Assembly (NCBI RefSeq): GCF_900496995.4
Contig: NC_044019.1
Span: 682,001-746,000, forward strand
DNA: 64,000 bases
DNA from: Aquila chrysaetos chrysaetos
Lineage: Eukaryota; Chordata; Aves; Accipitriformes; Accipitridae
Direction: 5' to 3'
Made by a program: the position numbers and the translations under genes
The notes under the pieces: model-generated
Databases searched by the model: none
What the model saw: the letters and a program-made list of their open reading frames with translations, nothing else
What the model was told of the DNA's origin: nothing
Part shown: in pieces, positions 48,501-61,000 of the stretch
Position numbering within the stretch: the first letter of the stretch is position 1
Layout of the letters: each line of letters opens with the position of its first letter

Positions 48501-49925
48501 TCCCTGGGCACACTGGGCAGCTCTCGTGGGACGGGAGCTGTTGCAGGGGACCACAGAGCTGCTCGGTGGAGCCGGGGCTGCAGAGCCCATTGCCCTCACA
48601 TGGGATCAGAGCGGGGCCCCAGCTGCAGCGGCAGGACGATGAGCACCCATGTGCTGCAAGAGGGAAGCCCCCCGTGACCAGTGTTGAGACACCAGTGGGG
48701 TAACCTGGACTGCTGAGGCTGGCTGCTGCGTTTGCAGGCACAAAGAGCATGCACTAAAGCCGCAGTGCAAGAGGAAAGCAGGAGCTGTGGCCCCTTAGTC
48801 CCCCTCAGGGGACCGGCCCTGGGAGCGAATGTCTCCTCCAGGGCTACCTTCGACCAGCTGGGTACTCCCCGGATAAAGGCACAGCATAAGCAAAAGCTTT
48901 GGGGAATTAAAGAATGAGCTAAGATTGCTTTAATGTACCCACACAGACCTCTCTTCTCCATGCCTGAGCCCATCTCCCCAGCAAGGACACCCAAACCAGC
49001 ACTGCTGCCACAGAACTGCTCATTTTCACCTGCTTTTGCACCTGCCATCAGCCACCCAATAATCACGCAAGTATTAACTAATTTCCTCCTTGCTTCCACC
49101 TAAGATAGCTGCTGTCTCTTGCAGAAGGGTTTAATCTCAGTCAATTAATTCAGCCACTCCAGCCATGAAAATGAAACGTGCCCCAATTATTGTCTCTCCT
49201 CCTCTGGCGTCAGAGTGAAATCTCATTAGCACTTGCGTACAACCGAGAATGCACTAATGGGGGTGTTAGATGTGTTAATGGAAAACATTTTCCTTTAACC
49301 TTTGGCAAATCCAGCTGTTTCCGCCAAGGAAGTGTGGAATTTGATCTAGAAGAGTCTGCATGGCCAGGTTTTGAGGGCGTGAAATGTTAAAAAGAACAGA
49401 GCACCAAGAAGTGCACTAATCCCAGGCTCATCCAGCATCCCCTCGCTTCCCCGATGTCTGTCCGTCTGCTCTCCTGATTAGCACTATGGGATTTTTGCAA
49501 GGTGCAAGGACCTAAATTCTGAGCCGTTTTATCAGCTGGTGTGAGTCAACATGTAGCTCTCGGCCATGTAAGAACAGCACCTTGAACTCCAGCTGAAAGG
49601 CTGGCTAATCCGAGAAGAGCCCTGTACTTGGGAAAAGATATTATGATTGCAAATGACACATTGTTTTGGTAATTTCAGTATTTCACTGCAAAGTGGATGA
49701 GAAGAATGTGAAAAGCAAAACCTGAGTGTCCTTACATCCTGCTGAATAATTACTGTCCCATTTTCTTTACATTTTTATATGAAAATAATGCTGCTGTGAA
49801 AGCTGGATTCAAATGTGATGCCAGCTCACCCAGCAGTGCTAGCCCCTGCTCTTGGTTCACACACTATGGAAAGCAGAGGTTTTCCACCAAATGGAAATTC
49901 CAGATTGTAGGACACAACTGTGCCA

Positions 49926-49926
<1 letters not shown>

Positions 49927-49956
<30 letters not shown>

Positions 49957-49957
49957 C
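49927..49957 (+). repeat. (CTCTGG)5 hexanucleotide repeat
   Basis: Five perfect copies of CTCTGG. It lies in an open frame where it would give Ser-Gly repeats, but no gene is recognisable around it. Confidence 0.95.
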
Positions 49958-52900
49958 GGCTGCACAGAGTGGGAACCTGAGTATGAGAGGAGCCTTAGCA
50001 CACTGCAGGCAGTGGGGGAAAGAAATCCTCTGGCAGACAGAGAAAAACTGCAGAGGAGCAAGTGATATGAGGATCAAATAAATCTCTTTATCTTAATACG
50101 ACAGCTCAAAAATTTCTCATGTCAGGTAAATCAGAGAGCCAGAGGCAGGCACACTATGAGGCAGGCAAAAAAAGGGTGCAGAATTTCCCAAGGTCCAGGA
50201 GAGATGGCTGAACATTCAGCTGCATGCTTGAATTTTAAGAAACTAAAAGTCACAAACAATTGCAGGTCATTTCAAGCTCAAAGCATGCCTTTCCTTGTGC
50301 CTTCTCCCCATGCTGGCACCCTGGTAATTCAGGTCCCCCTGGACCCACGCTGACAGCAGAGCAGTCCCTGCCCCGGCTGCCCGGGCTGTGCCACACAGCC
50401 CCGGCCCGGTTTGTGTTTAAGGCTAAAGCTCCTCCAGAGAATGTAAAGCCAATGCAAACAGATTACGATTAATCCCATCTGAAGCTGCAATGCAATTGTT
50501 TCCTGGCAGTGCTCTGCCTGCTCGGGAGCAGGACGGCGCTGTGCGGGGCTGGGACTCGCATTAGCAGGGAGTGAGTCTGCTAACTCCGCATGGGGAATGA
50601 GGCAGGGAAAATATCTTGGTGTTGCAAAAGGGTTTGATGAAAGCCAGGAGAATTAGCACTAGACCTCAGGCAGTGCTGTGTGAGCATCGGGTGTGTACGT
50701 TCTGCTCCTCAAGCTTGTTGAAAGTCTCCGAGCCCATTTCTGGATATCTATTTCCAGAGTTCTGGTAGATCTTTGTACTTCATTAAAATTACAAAACTAC
50801 ATTGTGTTAAATCTCATCATCTGTACCAAGTACAGCTAATCTAAATTCCAGGAAGAAAAAAAAAACAACAGCTTTCACAGGGGCATCCTGATTGCTACAT
50901 CCTGGCATGCTGAAAGGGGTAGCATGGGGAAAGTGTGGTGGGACCTCCCAGGGCTGGTGGGACATCACTGCCTGCCAGGGCCCGGCACGGGGCCGGCCGC
51001 TCCCTATGGTGGCCCTGGGGACGTCCCTGCGCGAGAGGCAGCTGCAGGGTTGCAAAGGCAGCTCATGGCAAGGCTGCTGCACACATCGCCTGTGCCGGCC
51101 GCTGCGGCCAGGGGAGCCCGTGCAGCCTGTCCCGAGACGGCGCGCCTGCGGATGAGCTTCCTGCACACCGTGCTGCTGGGCATGCCTCCACCAGGCCTGT
51201 TTGAAAGGTTAAAAGCATTCTTGATCTGGCCCCAGTGCAGGTCTATATTAGAAATAAATGAAAAAAGAGAGAAGAAAAAGCTATCATGCAACTTTTATTA
51301 AAGTTTCAGGAGGGATAGAGGCCAATATAACTCTCCTTTTTATTGATAAAAGTGCATTACACGTTGCGTTCCCCCATCCCTTTCCACTTTTTGCTGTAAA
51401 GTGCCTGGCAGCAGATAGGCAGAGGACCACGCTGGTACCTTAGGAAGCCGGGACGTTTCGGTCCAGGGTGCCCCATACCCGGCAAGGGCTGCTGGCCCAT
51501 CGGCATGGCACGGGCAGCGTTGGCAGAGCGGGGAATGACAGCAGCACGATGCCCCTTGGTGCTGATTTCACAGGGATGCTATAACCCTAACCGAAAAGAT
51601 ACTGTTTGTTTAGTTTGGCAAGGAAATCCACTTTTCTTTCACTGTGTTTATTGACATATGAATCAGAGCTGGCACCAAGAGCGAGGACTCAACAGTTGTG
51701 TACAAGCAAGAGAGCGTGTGTCAGGCAGCACAGTGAAAGCTGCAGTAATGAGACAATTAATCATGTCACTCCCAGCCAGGGAAACCCCACAGTCCCCGGT
51801 GCGTGGGACACTCACGCTGCTCTGCGAGAGGGAGCCCCGTCACGTGGCTGCCGCTGCCTGCGCTGCCTGCCTCCAGGCTAGGAATCATTTCAAGACGTAT
51901 AGATGTGAGTTTGTGCCGCCGCTCCCCACCGCTGCCCCGCCACGGCCGTGGGGGTCCCGCCGGAGACCCCAGCTCGGTGGCGAGAGCTGCCCCAGCCCCC
52001 AGGCGCGCAGGTGACCGGCTGCGGGAGCTGGTGTGCCGCAGTCCTCCTGCACTCTTCTGACCTTTCCTAAGTGTTGAGCTGAGATCACCCCTGACCTCCC
52101 CAGGTGAGACACCGGGGCAGAGCCCTCACCCCGGGAAGCCCTGACGGACGGTGTCCGCACCCGCCTGTCCGTAGGCAGGGGTGACCGGCAGCCCAGCTCA
52201 GCTCCCTGAGACAGCGCTGGCACGTCCTCGCACCGCGCTGCAGCCGAAGAGCCGCGTGCCTCCCCTCCTCGGCAGTGCCACAACCCCCCCCGCCAGCGCC
52301 AGCCGGGCAAGTGGCAGGTTTGGCTTCGTTTCCTCCTGCAGCTGGTTCCAGATGAAGCTGCAAAAAAAAGAGCACTTGTGGAGGTGAGGGAGACGGAGGG
52401 AAGCCAGCAGCCAGGCTGGGGCACAAGGTGCTGGTGTGGAGCTAGGCACCAGCGCAGCTCACGGCACCACAGCAGCCCGTGGCACCGCGGCGGCCCACGG
52501 CACAGGGCAGCCCACCCCGTCCCAGTGCCTGCGCGGGCAGAGGGGGCGGATGGACGGGGTGACTCCCGCTGGTGGTGGGATCCTGGCGCTCCTCCTGCCC
52601 CTCCGTCCCCAGCCCCGTCCCACCCGTGCAGGGCCACTTCCCAGCATCCAGCCTGCTCGGGTCTACATCCCCCCGCGCCTCAGCTCTGCCCGCGCCGGCG
52701 GCTCCTTTCTGCTGCCACGTGCCCCCGCGCACACATGCCCCTCGCCTCCACACCCCCTGCTTTGCCTTCCCAGAACTAGCAGGACAGCTAGTCAAAAAAA
52801 CCCAGCAATTTTTATTCAGGATTAATAGACATTTTTAGTCATTATTTTTCATAACTTGAGAGGATTTATTTTGTTTGATCCTGGGATATAAAATCTTCCC

Positions 52901-54026
52901 CTTCAGGGAAATTCCCACTGAAAGTACTAACCTAAATAAGAGGTTTTCTTGTAAAATTTCAGAAGAAGCATTCTTTTGAAAATGATGGCATTTCAGGGAG
53001 AGTTTGCAACGAGAGTTTTACTTTGAGTGCGACACTCAGTTTGACCTTAATTATGGAGCTGTCCCTGCTGCTTCATTAAACAGATAAAACAAATAATAAT
53101 AAGAAGCAGATTTGCTTAATGTCACTGTGGAGTTAGTGGGCCAAATTCAGTTCAACTTGTTAAGTGCTACATCAATGTCTATGCTAATACTTCAAGCATG
53201 ATAAATAATGATAGCCATTGCATGTGGTGGACACGATACCGTTGCAGCATCCTTCCCCCTTGAGGTCTCCATCCCAACCCGTGCAGGAGCCCATCACTCC
53301 CTGGCAGGCTGCTGCCACCAGACGTTGACGGCGTCTCTGTCTCAGGAAGCGGGTACGCGTTTCGTTGCACTTCTACAAGATGATCTGTGAGCAGCCAAAC
53401 CAGGCAACGTGCAACATGTGAAAGCTGAGCTTGCCTGTACACAATAAAGCCTCTTTGTGTTTATCACGTACCAGCAACAAGGTTAACCCCCTCCCCTGTG
53501 CTGTGGCTGTTCTGGTACCACTAGGTATCAATAAACTACTGGAGGAGGTTGGTGAAATCAGGAAAACACTAGATTATGACCACTGCACTGGGTGACCCAT
53601 TAACAGACTCTTGGCAAATGGAGCAGCCATCACAGCATGTATTTCATTTATGAAAGCAGAGCCCCAGGACGGCTGCTAGTAATTCAGCCGGGGGTGAATG
53701 AAGTGAGATCTTTCTCTGCGTAACTGCAATCACACAAGGAGACCACTGTGCTGAGCGCTGCGCCTGCAGCCCTGGCTGGGAACAGGGCTCAGCCCTGCCT
53801 CCGTGGCCGATTGCCTTGCACAACCCCAGCTCTCCCAGCACACGGCCCGTCCTGTCTGCCCCAGCTGCGGGCTCCTGGTGCACATCTCCCCCCCTTGCTG
53901 CTGGGGGGCCTTGGCTGGAGAGCTGCATCCTGGGGAGGGAGGGTATGGACCAAGGTGGGGAGCTCTGGAGGAGAGGGAGGACGGTCGGAGGTCTTAGAAA
54001 CTGCAGTCTGTGGGAAAGGATGGGCA

Positions 54027-54170
54027 GGACTGGATCTGTTTAGTCTGGGGGTGTGAGGATCAAGGGAGATATGATTGCAGTCCTCAAATATGCAAAAGGT
54101 TATTGCAAAGAGTATGGAAATAATCTGTTCTGCGGGTCCCCGGGGGACAGGTTAGGCAGTGGCAGGAGAA
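54027..54170 (+). mobile_element. Old CR1 LINE fragment
   Basis: The stretch with CTGTTTAGTCTGGGGG, GGGAGATATGATTGCAGTCC, TCAAATATGCAAAAGGTTAT and AATAATCTGTTCTG follows the conserved order of the 3' part of amniote CR1 elements. In those copies this encodes a reverse-transcriptase C-terminal region leading to the UTR. It is diverged and fragmentary, with no open frame worth annotating. The boundaries are approximate, and the 3' part fades into GC-rich DNA. Confidence 0.7.
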
Positions 54171-54639
54171 CGCTGCAGAGCGGAGACCCGGACTAGGCAG
54201 GAGGACCTTGCTGCAGCTCCAGCCCCGGGGCAGCAGTGGGGCTTGGTTGGGAAGCCCATGGCCAGCAGCCCAGCGCCGCTCGGAGCCGCTGCGGCAGTGC
54301 TGCATTTCCCTGGGGCTGCGGCGGGCACCCTCTGGCCTCCGAAGAGCTCTTCTGCACCCATGGTGCTGCCCGGTGAGCACCGGGCCCTGTACGGCAGAGC
54401 TCCCGAGAGCTGGTGCTGCAGCAGGGACCGTCCTGCCGTCCACCGCACAGGCTGTCACCTCCAGCAGCACCAGTGCCTCTGGGAACAGGCTGGGCATCTG
54501 CGGGTCTCACCAGCAACTCCCCCCCCCCATCAGTCAGGGGGCTGCAGGGACAGTGATAAAATTGTTATTGCTTCGTACACAATCGGGGCGCCGGGCTACT
54601 CTGCAACGGGGGTTTCGGTCCACACAGATATATTGCACT

Positions 54640-54725
54640 TGCTGAGCCTGTATGATGTGGGAAGTCCCACGGAGCTTAAGGAAAAGCCTATAGGCTTAAA
54701 TGTATTGCTGGATCTGGCCCTGAGA
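54640..54725 (+). repeat. Possible ancient amniote interspersed repeat
   Basis: The stretch GGGAAGTCCCACGGAGCTTA followed by AGGCTTAAATGTATTGCTGG and ATCTGGCCCTGA resembles, from memory, old repeats common in turtle and crocodile genomes with the pattern 'TGCTTAA...TTGCTGGATCnGGCC'. This is a weak call. A similar CCAAATTCAGTTC phrase occurs near 53142. Confidence 0.35.
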
Positions 54726-57026
54726 GATGAAAGATCAAGACCCCTCAGTTGGTGACGGGAGGCCAGGCTCTGCACGGGGCAGCCGGTGCCTCTCCACAGG
54801 GCCACGGAGCAGGGCTGGTTCACGGCAGCGGGGGACAGTCCCCGAGCGTGCTGGGGTGGCACCCACAGACCTCCCTTTCCCCAGCTCCCCAGGACTGAGG
54901 CGAGGGCAGCACAGGCGCTGCTGAAGCCCGGTTTTCTCTCCTGCTTTTTCCCTAGCTCCCGGGGGCTCGCTGGCCCCCAGCTCTCCAGCACAGGCGTTTC
55001 TGTGCAGATGCACGGAGAGCCACCGACGTTTCTGCCAACAGCGAGACGCTGCCTTGCGAACGCTCCCGGCCGGCCGGGCCAGCTCGGCGCAGGTTGTCCC
55101 CGTCCCACCAGCCCCGTGCCAGCCCCACTGCAGCACAGGTGTGCGGGTCGCTGCTCCTGCGTGGCAGGACGGGGGCATGGCTGGATGCAGCCCCATGCCA
55201 GCCCGGCACCCGCTCGCCCACATCCAGGAACCAGCTCCGGAGAAAAAAACAGCCGTCGCTGCTGCTCGTCTTCTAGATATTCTGATTAGAACAATGGAGC
55301 TGATTAATGCAAACCAGATATGAAATTCAGAAAGAGGAGGGGGGAGGATGAAAAGCACTCATCCCCCTGCACCGCCGGGGAAGTCGGGGAGCCGTGCAGC
55401 CATGTCCCCTTCCCGCTGAGCGTTCCTGCCCCGAGTGCCGGGAGCGGCAGGCGGTGAGGGCAACGCCAGCACCGGGGAAGCTGCGAACACGGACTGTGCA
55501 CCCGGGCCCCTGGCTGGCAAGGACATCAACGTGTGTTTGGTTTTACTACAGCGAGTATTTCCATGGGGGTCTGTGCGCTAAGGGAACGCCGGGTATGGCC
55601 GAGATGTGGCAAAAAGCACGCAGTAAAGAAGATGGGTGAAGAAACGGAGAAAAACACCCGTTCCTGATCTCATTCATTTGGAGTCAGTGCAATATCTCTC
55701 CTATCTTAGCATATTAATTAACTTATAAATTAAACATGAATTTTAAGTTGATGACATCCCTTTAAATAAACAACAACATCGGTATCTTGCTAGCAATCAG
55801 CTCCTGATCAATTATCTATGTTTTCACAAATGTGCTGTTATTGTATAGTGTCTGCAGTTCCTTCATATATTGCAGCATCCTGAATCAAAAAAATCTTTCA
55901 CACGAACATCACGGTCTGAAAACAATAGAACTGAACACCACTTCTTCAACTTAAATTGCTAACAGACCACAAAATTAAGTAGATTTTTTCCATCTGAGAA
56001 CTCTCCACAGCAGAGTCGATCATGAAGGACCCAGTAATATCTCTGAATAATTGCGCAGGAAGTGGATCTTACTAATCGTTGCAGCTTTTGCTCAGACATC
56101 GGGGAGCTACAGCAAACAAAACCCCCGGAGCTGTGGCGTGTCTGATGCTCTGGTGTCTGCGTGTCGCGCATGGTGCTCTGTCTCCTTCCCTTACACATAC
56201 TGCATTTTGAAACGCTCCTGGGTGAGGGCTGGGACAGCTCCACCCCACCTCAGGGGCTGGAAGTGTTGGGGCTGTGTTACCTCGGGTCACATTGGAGCTG
56301 CTCTAAGACACCGCTCAAAAATGGTTAATTATTCTCTAGCCGCTGTTCCCGTGCTCGCAGGATGGACGAAAGGACCGCAGCTGCCAGGAAGGTGCCCGGG
56401 CTGTGCTGCAGCATAGCGCAGGCTGGAAGGCGAAATAGCTTCGGTCCTGTCCCGTGCCCACAAGTCCCGAGGGAGGCTTGCCGCCGTGGTGGCAACTGCT
56501 GCCTGCTCTGCACCCACGCCAGGCTAGCTCCCAAGGACGCGTGGGCTTTTTGACAGCGTTTTGGTCCTAAATCTCAAAATCAGAAAAAGTTGAGCTAAAA
56601 TTTACATTTCCCCTCTGAGTTCCTTTCTTGGCAAAAATACAAGCTGTGTGACAGCTGCTACTCCAGACACTAGAAATGCTCATTCATCATAGAAAATAAA
56701 AATCCTTGTTGCTTTTCAGCCGAGAACCCATGTAATCACCATGTAACTAAATTAGAAATGGGTGACTTTGCTTAGTTTCAGTTTCACATGATCCAGACAA
56801 GACCTGCTTGGTTGACTCATCTGGGAACTGTACTTTATTACATCTTCAAAAGTTCAATAATGTTCAGAAAAAAAGATATCTTTTATATCTAGCTAGTGCC
56901 TGCCATGCCTATTTTACCACAATAACTTTTATATTCTGAATTTCTGACATCAAAATGAGGCTCTTTGAACTCAAGACTTTGCTGTTTTTCTCATTGCCGG
57001 GATTATTTTTCTGCTGCTTAATTGGA

Positions 57027-57190
57027 GATGCAATGTGTGGGACCTGGGGATGCAATGCTTGGGACCGGGGGGTGCAATGCGCAGGACCCGGGGGTGCAAT
57101 GCCCAGGCCCTGGGGGTGCAATGCCCAGGACCCGGGGGTGCAATACCCAAGAGCTGCGGTTGCAATGCCCAGGAGCCGGGGTGCAACGCT
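57027..57190 (+). repeat. 22-bp G-rich minisatellite
   Basis: About 7.3 copies of a 22-bp unit of the form GGTGCAATGCCCAGGACCCGGG. The GCAATG core starts at 57030, 57052, 57074, 57096, 57118, 57140, 57162 and 57183, so the period is 22 with one 21-bp step. The central copies are nearly identical and the edge copies diverged. The period is not a multiple of three, so open frames crossing it are artefacts. GGGG runs make quadruplex formation possible. Confidence 0.93.
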
Positions 57191-57810
57191 GCGGCCCCGC
57201 CGCCGCCGCCGGGCCGATTGACACCAGCTGTGGAGGCTCCGGCTCCGCATGTCCATGGTGGCTCCGCGCCCCGCGGGGAGCTTTGCGCAAGGCGATCCGC
57301 TGTGAGGATTTGCACATAAGTCACAGGGTTTAACTGAAATCCAATTTGCCGGAGAGGAGTGTTGGTTTAGATTATGGAAGAACAATTCACTTGTGGGTGT
57401 GCTGGGAGGGGAGCGGGCGCAGGGCGGGGGGGCCTTTCCCTGCCCACCGCCAGGTTCGGTGGAGAGTTCACTGAGCCTGAATGAAAACAAATGTAAAACT
57501 GATAGGTACATTTGTAACCCATTACCAGGCGGGCTTTATGAAACCCTAAACTCGCTGGCGAGGGGAGGGAGGTGGCAGCTTCCAAAATATTTTTTCTTAA
57601 ATGAGAAAGTTGCTTCAGATCGCGCCGGTTCTCATGCGGGCGCTTGGACGAGGCCAAGCCCCCTTGCCTGAACCCAGGCAGCCGCCGGAAAACAAACCCC
57701 GGCTGCACCTTGATCTAATTACTGCCACCACAGAGGCCTCGCTTCCCTCTGCAGGGCTGCAGCCGCCCCAGCAGCCGCATCCCGCTGGGGCAGGGGGTGG
57801 GATGGGGGGT

Positions 57811-58082
57811 CAGGGTGCTGGGTGCAGGATGCAGGGTGTGGGATGCAGGGTGCAGGTGCTGGGTGCGGGATGCAGGGTGTGGGATGCAGGGTGCAGGTGC
57901 AGGGTGCAGGGTGCGGGATGCAGGGTGCGGGATGCAGGGTGCAGGGTGCAGGGTGCAGGTGCAGGGTGCGGGATGCAGGGTGCAGGTGCAGGGTGCAGGG
58001 TGCGGGATGCAGGTGCAGGGTGCAGGTGCAGGGTGCAGGATGCAGGGTGCAGGGTGCAGGGTGCAGGTGCAGGGTGCAGGCT
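57811..58082 (+). repeat. G-rich 6/7-bp minisatellite (GGGTGCA family)
   Basis: About 270 bp made of heptamers GGGTGCA, GGATGCA, GGGTGCG and GGGTGTG mixed with the hexamer GGTGCA. Higher-order blocks such as GGATGCAGGGTGCAGGTGCA recur. The strand asymmetry is strong, with almost no C beyond the one in each unit. It opens frames on both strands with Gly-Ala-Gly-Cys-Arg or Cys-Thr-Leu-His-Pro-Ala repeats, which should not be read as proteins. Confidence 0.95.
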
Positions 58083-61000
58083 CACTGCCCAGCTTCTGCT
58101 GATGGAGCACCCGGGGACTTTGCAAATGCCAGCGGGAGCAGGGGCTGCCCCCCTGCCTCCCAAAAGGAGCTGCGAGATGCTTTTGATGCCCGATGCAGCA
58201 GAGGCAGAGCTTGTAGAGGTTTGGAGCGCAGCAGATCACCTCTCTAAGACAAACGTGTGAACAGGTATTTTCAGCATATTTGAGCAGCTTGGCCAAATAT
58301 GGGTGGGTTTTTTTCTTTCTAAAGGACAGCAAAAACTGCATCCCTCACATGAGGCCTGCTCTCTGCCAAATTTCAATCCCCTGGTTCAGGGCGTGAAAGT
58401 ATGAGGGATTCTCAAGAAGGGGTTTGCCAGAATATTTTTTTAGACATCATAAAAAATTTTCCCTTAGTCTCATTCTCAGTTGCAACTGAACCATTTCAGG
58501 TGAAACTTTCCAGAAAACAAGACAAAAAGCAATGAAATAAAATGCATCCTGAGGAAGGTACGCAGTGGAAAAAATGTCAACCCAGGTGACTTGTGTTTTG
58601 CAGATTTAATAGCAACTGCATGTAGGTGTTCATAATACGAGGTGCCTGGCAGCCTTAGCAATGGCCTATCTGCACTAGGCTTTCTATTATAAGGGCCAGG
58701 GAGGGATTTTGAATTTCCTAGTTGTAGAAATAGATTTTTTTAAAAAAATAGAATACAGGATAGAAGAAAAATTAAAAAGAAAGAAATCTAGTTTTCAGTC
58801 AGCACCACAACAGACTCTGTATTGTCACTGCCCTGTCCCCAGCACAGGGCTCCTGGCACAGGAGAAGGTCCCAGTTTGCATCAGCTGAATGGGAGGGGAC
58901 GTGCGGCTCATTAGATGAAAACTACCAAACGTGGCAGCTGGGGAGCTGGCAGGTCATTAGCGGCGCTGGTGTTTGGTCACTCAGTGGACGTTTGGGGTCT
59001 GGGAACGGAGCCCTGGCGCAGTGTCACTTGGCACAAAGGGGCTGCAGAGCCAAGCCCGGGGTTGCGAGAACAAGATGGTATCTGCCCTGGGCTGGGCCTG
59101 GGCTTGGAGGGGCTCGGGGGGCTCTGAGGGGTGCGTGGGACTGCCAGGGCTGCCCTGCCGGCGGGTGGGCTGGGGCTGCGCACTCCTGCGCACGAGGGCC
59201 GCTGTGCACCCCAGGAAAGGCTTTTCTGCCAGGAGCCCACCTCTGCCTATTATCTCTTGCAATTAAAAAGACAGCAAAGCAGTTTGTCTCCCCTGTGACC
59301 GCACGGTCCCTTGGGATCTCTCCGTTTGTGTCTAACCATAGGTGGGGCAGTGTTTTTTCCGTTGCCTTTCCCCGGTGCAGCCAGCTGTGAAGAGGAGCCC
59401 CACGCAGGGAACCTCACAGCGCACGAACCGCACGGAGGGTGGGAGCAGCTTCCCTGCCCGTTGGGGCTTTCTCTGGGCTCGTGACTCCCGGCGATGGCTG
59501 GATGCTCCAGGCAGACTCCAGAACAGCAGCATTCCTCTCCCCAGCACAGAGTCCCGCGGCTGCTGGTCACTTCTCCGGAGCTCCCAGGGATTTGTGCAGA
59601 AAGTGCTGCCGGGACGCGGCAGTGCAGCGCAGAGGGGACGTGGGGGAGCGAAGCCAGGGGCGGCACCTGTGAGCCCGCGGGTGCACATGTGGGTCTCATC
59701 CCCGTCCACCATCAGGGACGTGGTCTCTAATCTACACCGTTAGCAAAAGCTGCTCCATTAACACGGGTGGGGATTAGTGAACAGGCCCCAGGGAAGTTTT
59801 AGCCAGGCAAGTTGGAGGAAATGAATCCCTGCACATGCTTCCTTTTCAGAAGGGGCACCATCACTTTATGGCGTGGAAGCGATGTGCGAGCATAAGTATC
59901 CCATTACAGACATCTGTGCGATAGCCCGTGTGCTCCCCAGCCCTCACCATGCTGGCCGGCTCGCAGAGCGTTTGAAAATGGAGACATCAAAGGTGTCTGC
60001 TTTATTTATGAGTCATGTTCTAGTGACTCATTCTGGTCAAAGCATGTGTTGGGGATGTTTTAGCCATTCTGATAATGTATTTGTATAAAACCAGTACCCA
60101 GCTGTTATATAACACGGCACGTTCTCCGGTCTCGCGGGGACGGGGACAGTGTCACCGTAGGGATGCCACAGCCTGCCGTGCTCTCCAGGGCAGGAGGGTC
60201 CCTGGCGAGGTGTTGGCAGGGGGTTGGCGTTTGCCCATCACTGGGGTGTGCCCGCGCCAGTGTGTGTCCCCAGCAAGTCCCGTGGGACCATTTCCACCTC
60301 TTCCCGGCAGGGCGGTGGCACGGCGGTGGCAGCCAGGGCTGCAGGGCTTGGGGGCACTGGCAGCTCCATCCAGACAAGGAGGTCACTGCGGGTCCCTGAA
60401 TGCAGTCAGCCTGGAGCGGGCAGCCAGAGCCAAACAGACCAAACTGTGGAGTCAGTCTCTGTTCTGTTTTCATCTCTTCACATTATTTTACAGCCCTCAC
60501 CAGTGCAGAATCCGAAATCCTTCACCCCTGTTAGGTTGCAGTACTTGTCCCTCAGCGAGGACACCAGTGGGGAGCCCCGAGCTGCTGCAGAATGGGAACG
60601 GGAGTGAACTCCCACCTAAGCAGCAGACCTGTTGCAAGGCTGCAACTCGCTTTGCTTGCTGAGCGCCAGCACATGTTCTAGTATCGGGTTCCCGAGTGTA
60701 AATGATGCTACCTGCCAGTGCAGGAGCTTTTTATGGATGTACTCACGCTTGAAAATTTGACCCTCAAATCCTGTGCAATGCATATGAATTTTGAAGGAAG
60801 AAATATTGGGTTTTATTTCTTAAAGGAAAATAAATGTGATTTCAGAATAAATCAATAGAACATGACTTTGCTCAGTGGAATAAGCCAAGTGGAGACATGG
60901 AAAAATAAACTCTTTCTGACAACTCCTGCTGAAAGATTCTCATCTATCCAGGTCATGGGATCAACAGCAAGAATGGCAGCCACTTGAACTCTGGCAGGCA

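Larger units (their letters stand above)
45600..57000. other. Intergenic, no gene seen
   Basis: AT-rich islands lie at about 47.9-48.43, 49.6-49.8, 52.8-53.2, 55.65-55.97 and 56.57-56.97 kb, between GC-rich stretches. It also holds the CTCTGG repeat (49.93 kb), a C10 run (54519-54528) and the CR1 fragment (54.03 kb). Confidence 0.6.

Noticed and set aside
51885..52637. 250-codon minus-strand open frame, and similar 200-250-codon frames at 601-1251, 3533-4264, 34007-34720, 47210-47893 and 61053-61796
   Set aside because: They have low-complexity or random-looking composition, no domain resemblance, open frames on the opposite strand, and lie in GC-rich noncoding DNA.
56051..56416. Plus-strand 121-codon frame with a hydrophobic N-terminus
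   Set aside because: No family resemblance, no upstream promoter signs, and no cysteine or domain pattern. A hydrophobic start can arise by chance.
56955..57221. Plus-strand frame starting with a signal-peptide-like hydrophobic segment, considered as a possible RSPO1 first exon
   Set aside because: After the hydrophobic start it runs straight into the 22-bp minisatellite. There is no consensus donor at the expected place and no similarity beyond the first residues.
57027..58082. CRISPR-like regular repeats
   Set aside because: The units are contiguous tandem repeats without unique spacers, and the genome is vertebrate.
57601..58341. Long overlapping open frames (about 200 codons each) on both strands
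   Set aside because: They are read through the 6/7-bp minisatellite. The repeat peptide appears in several frames on both strands, with no splice or family support.
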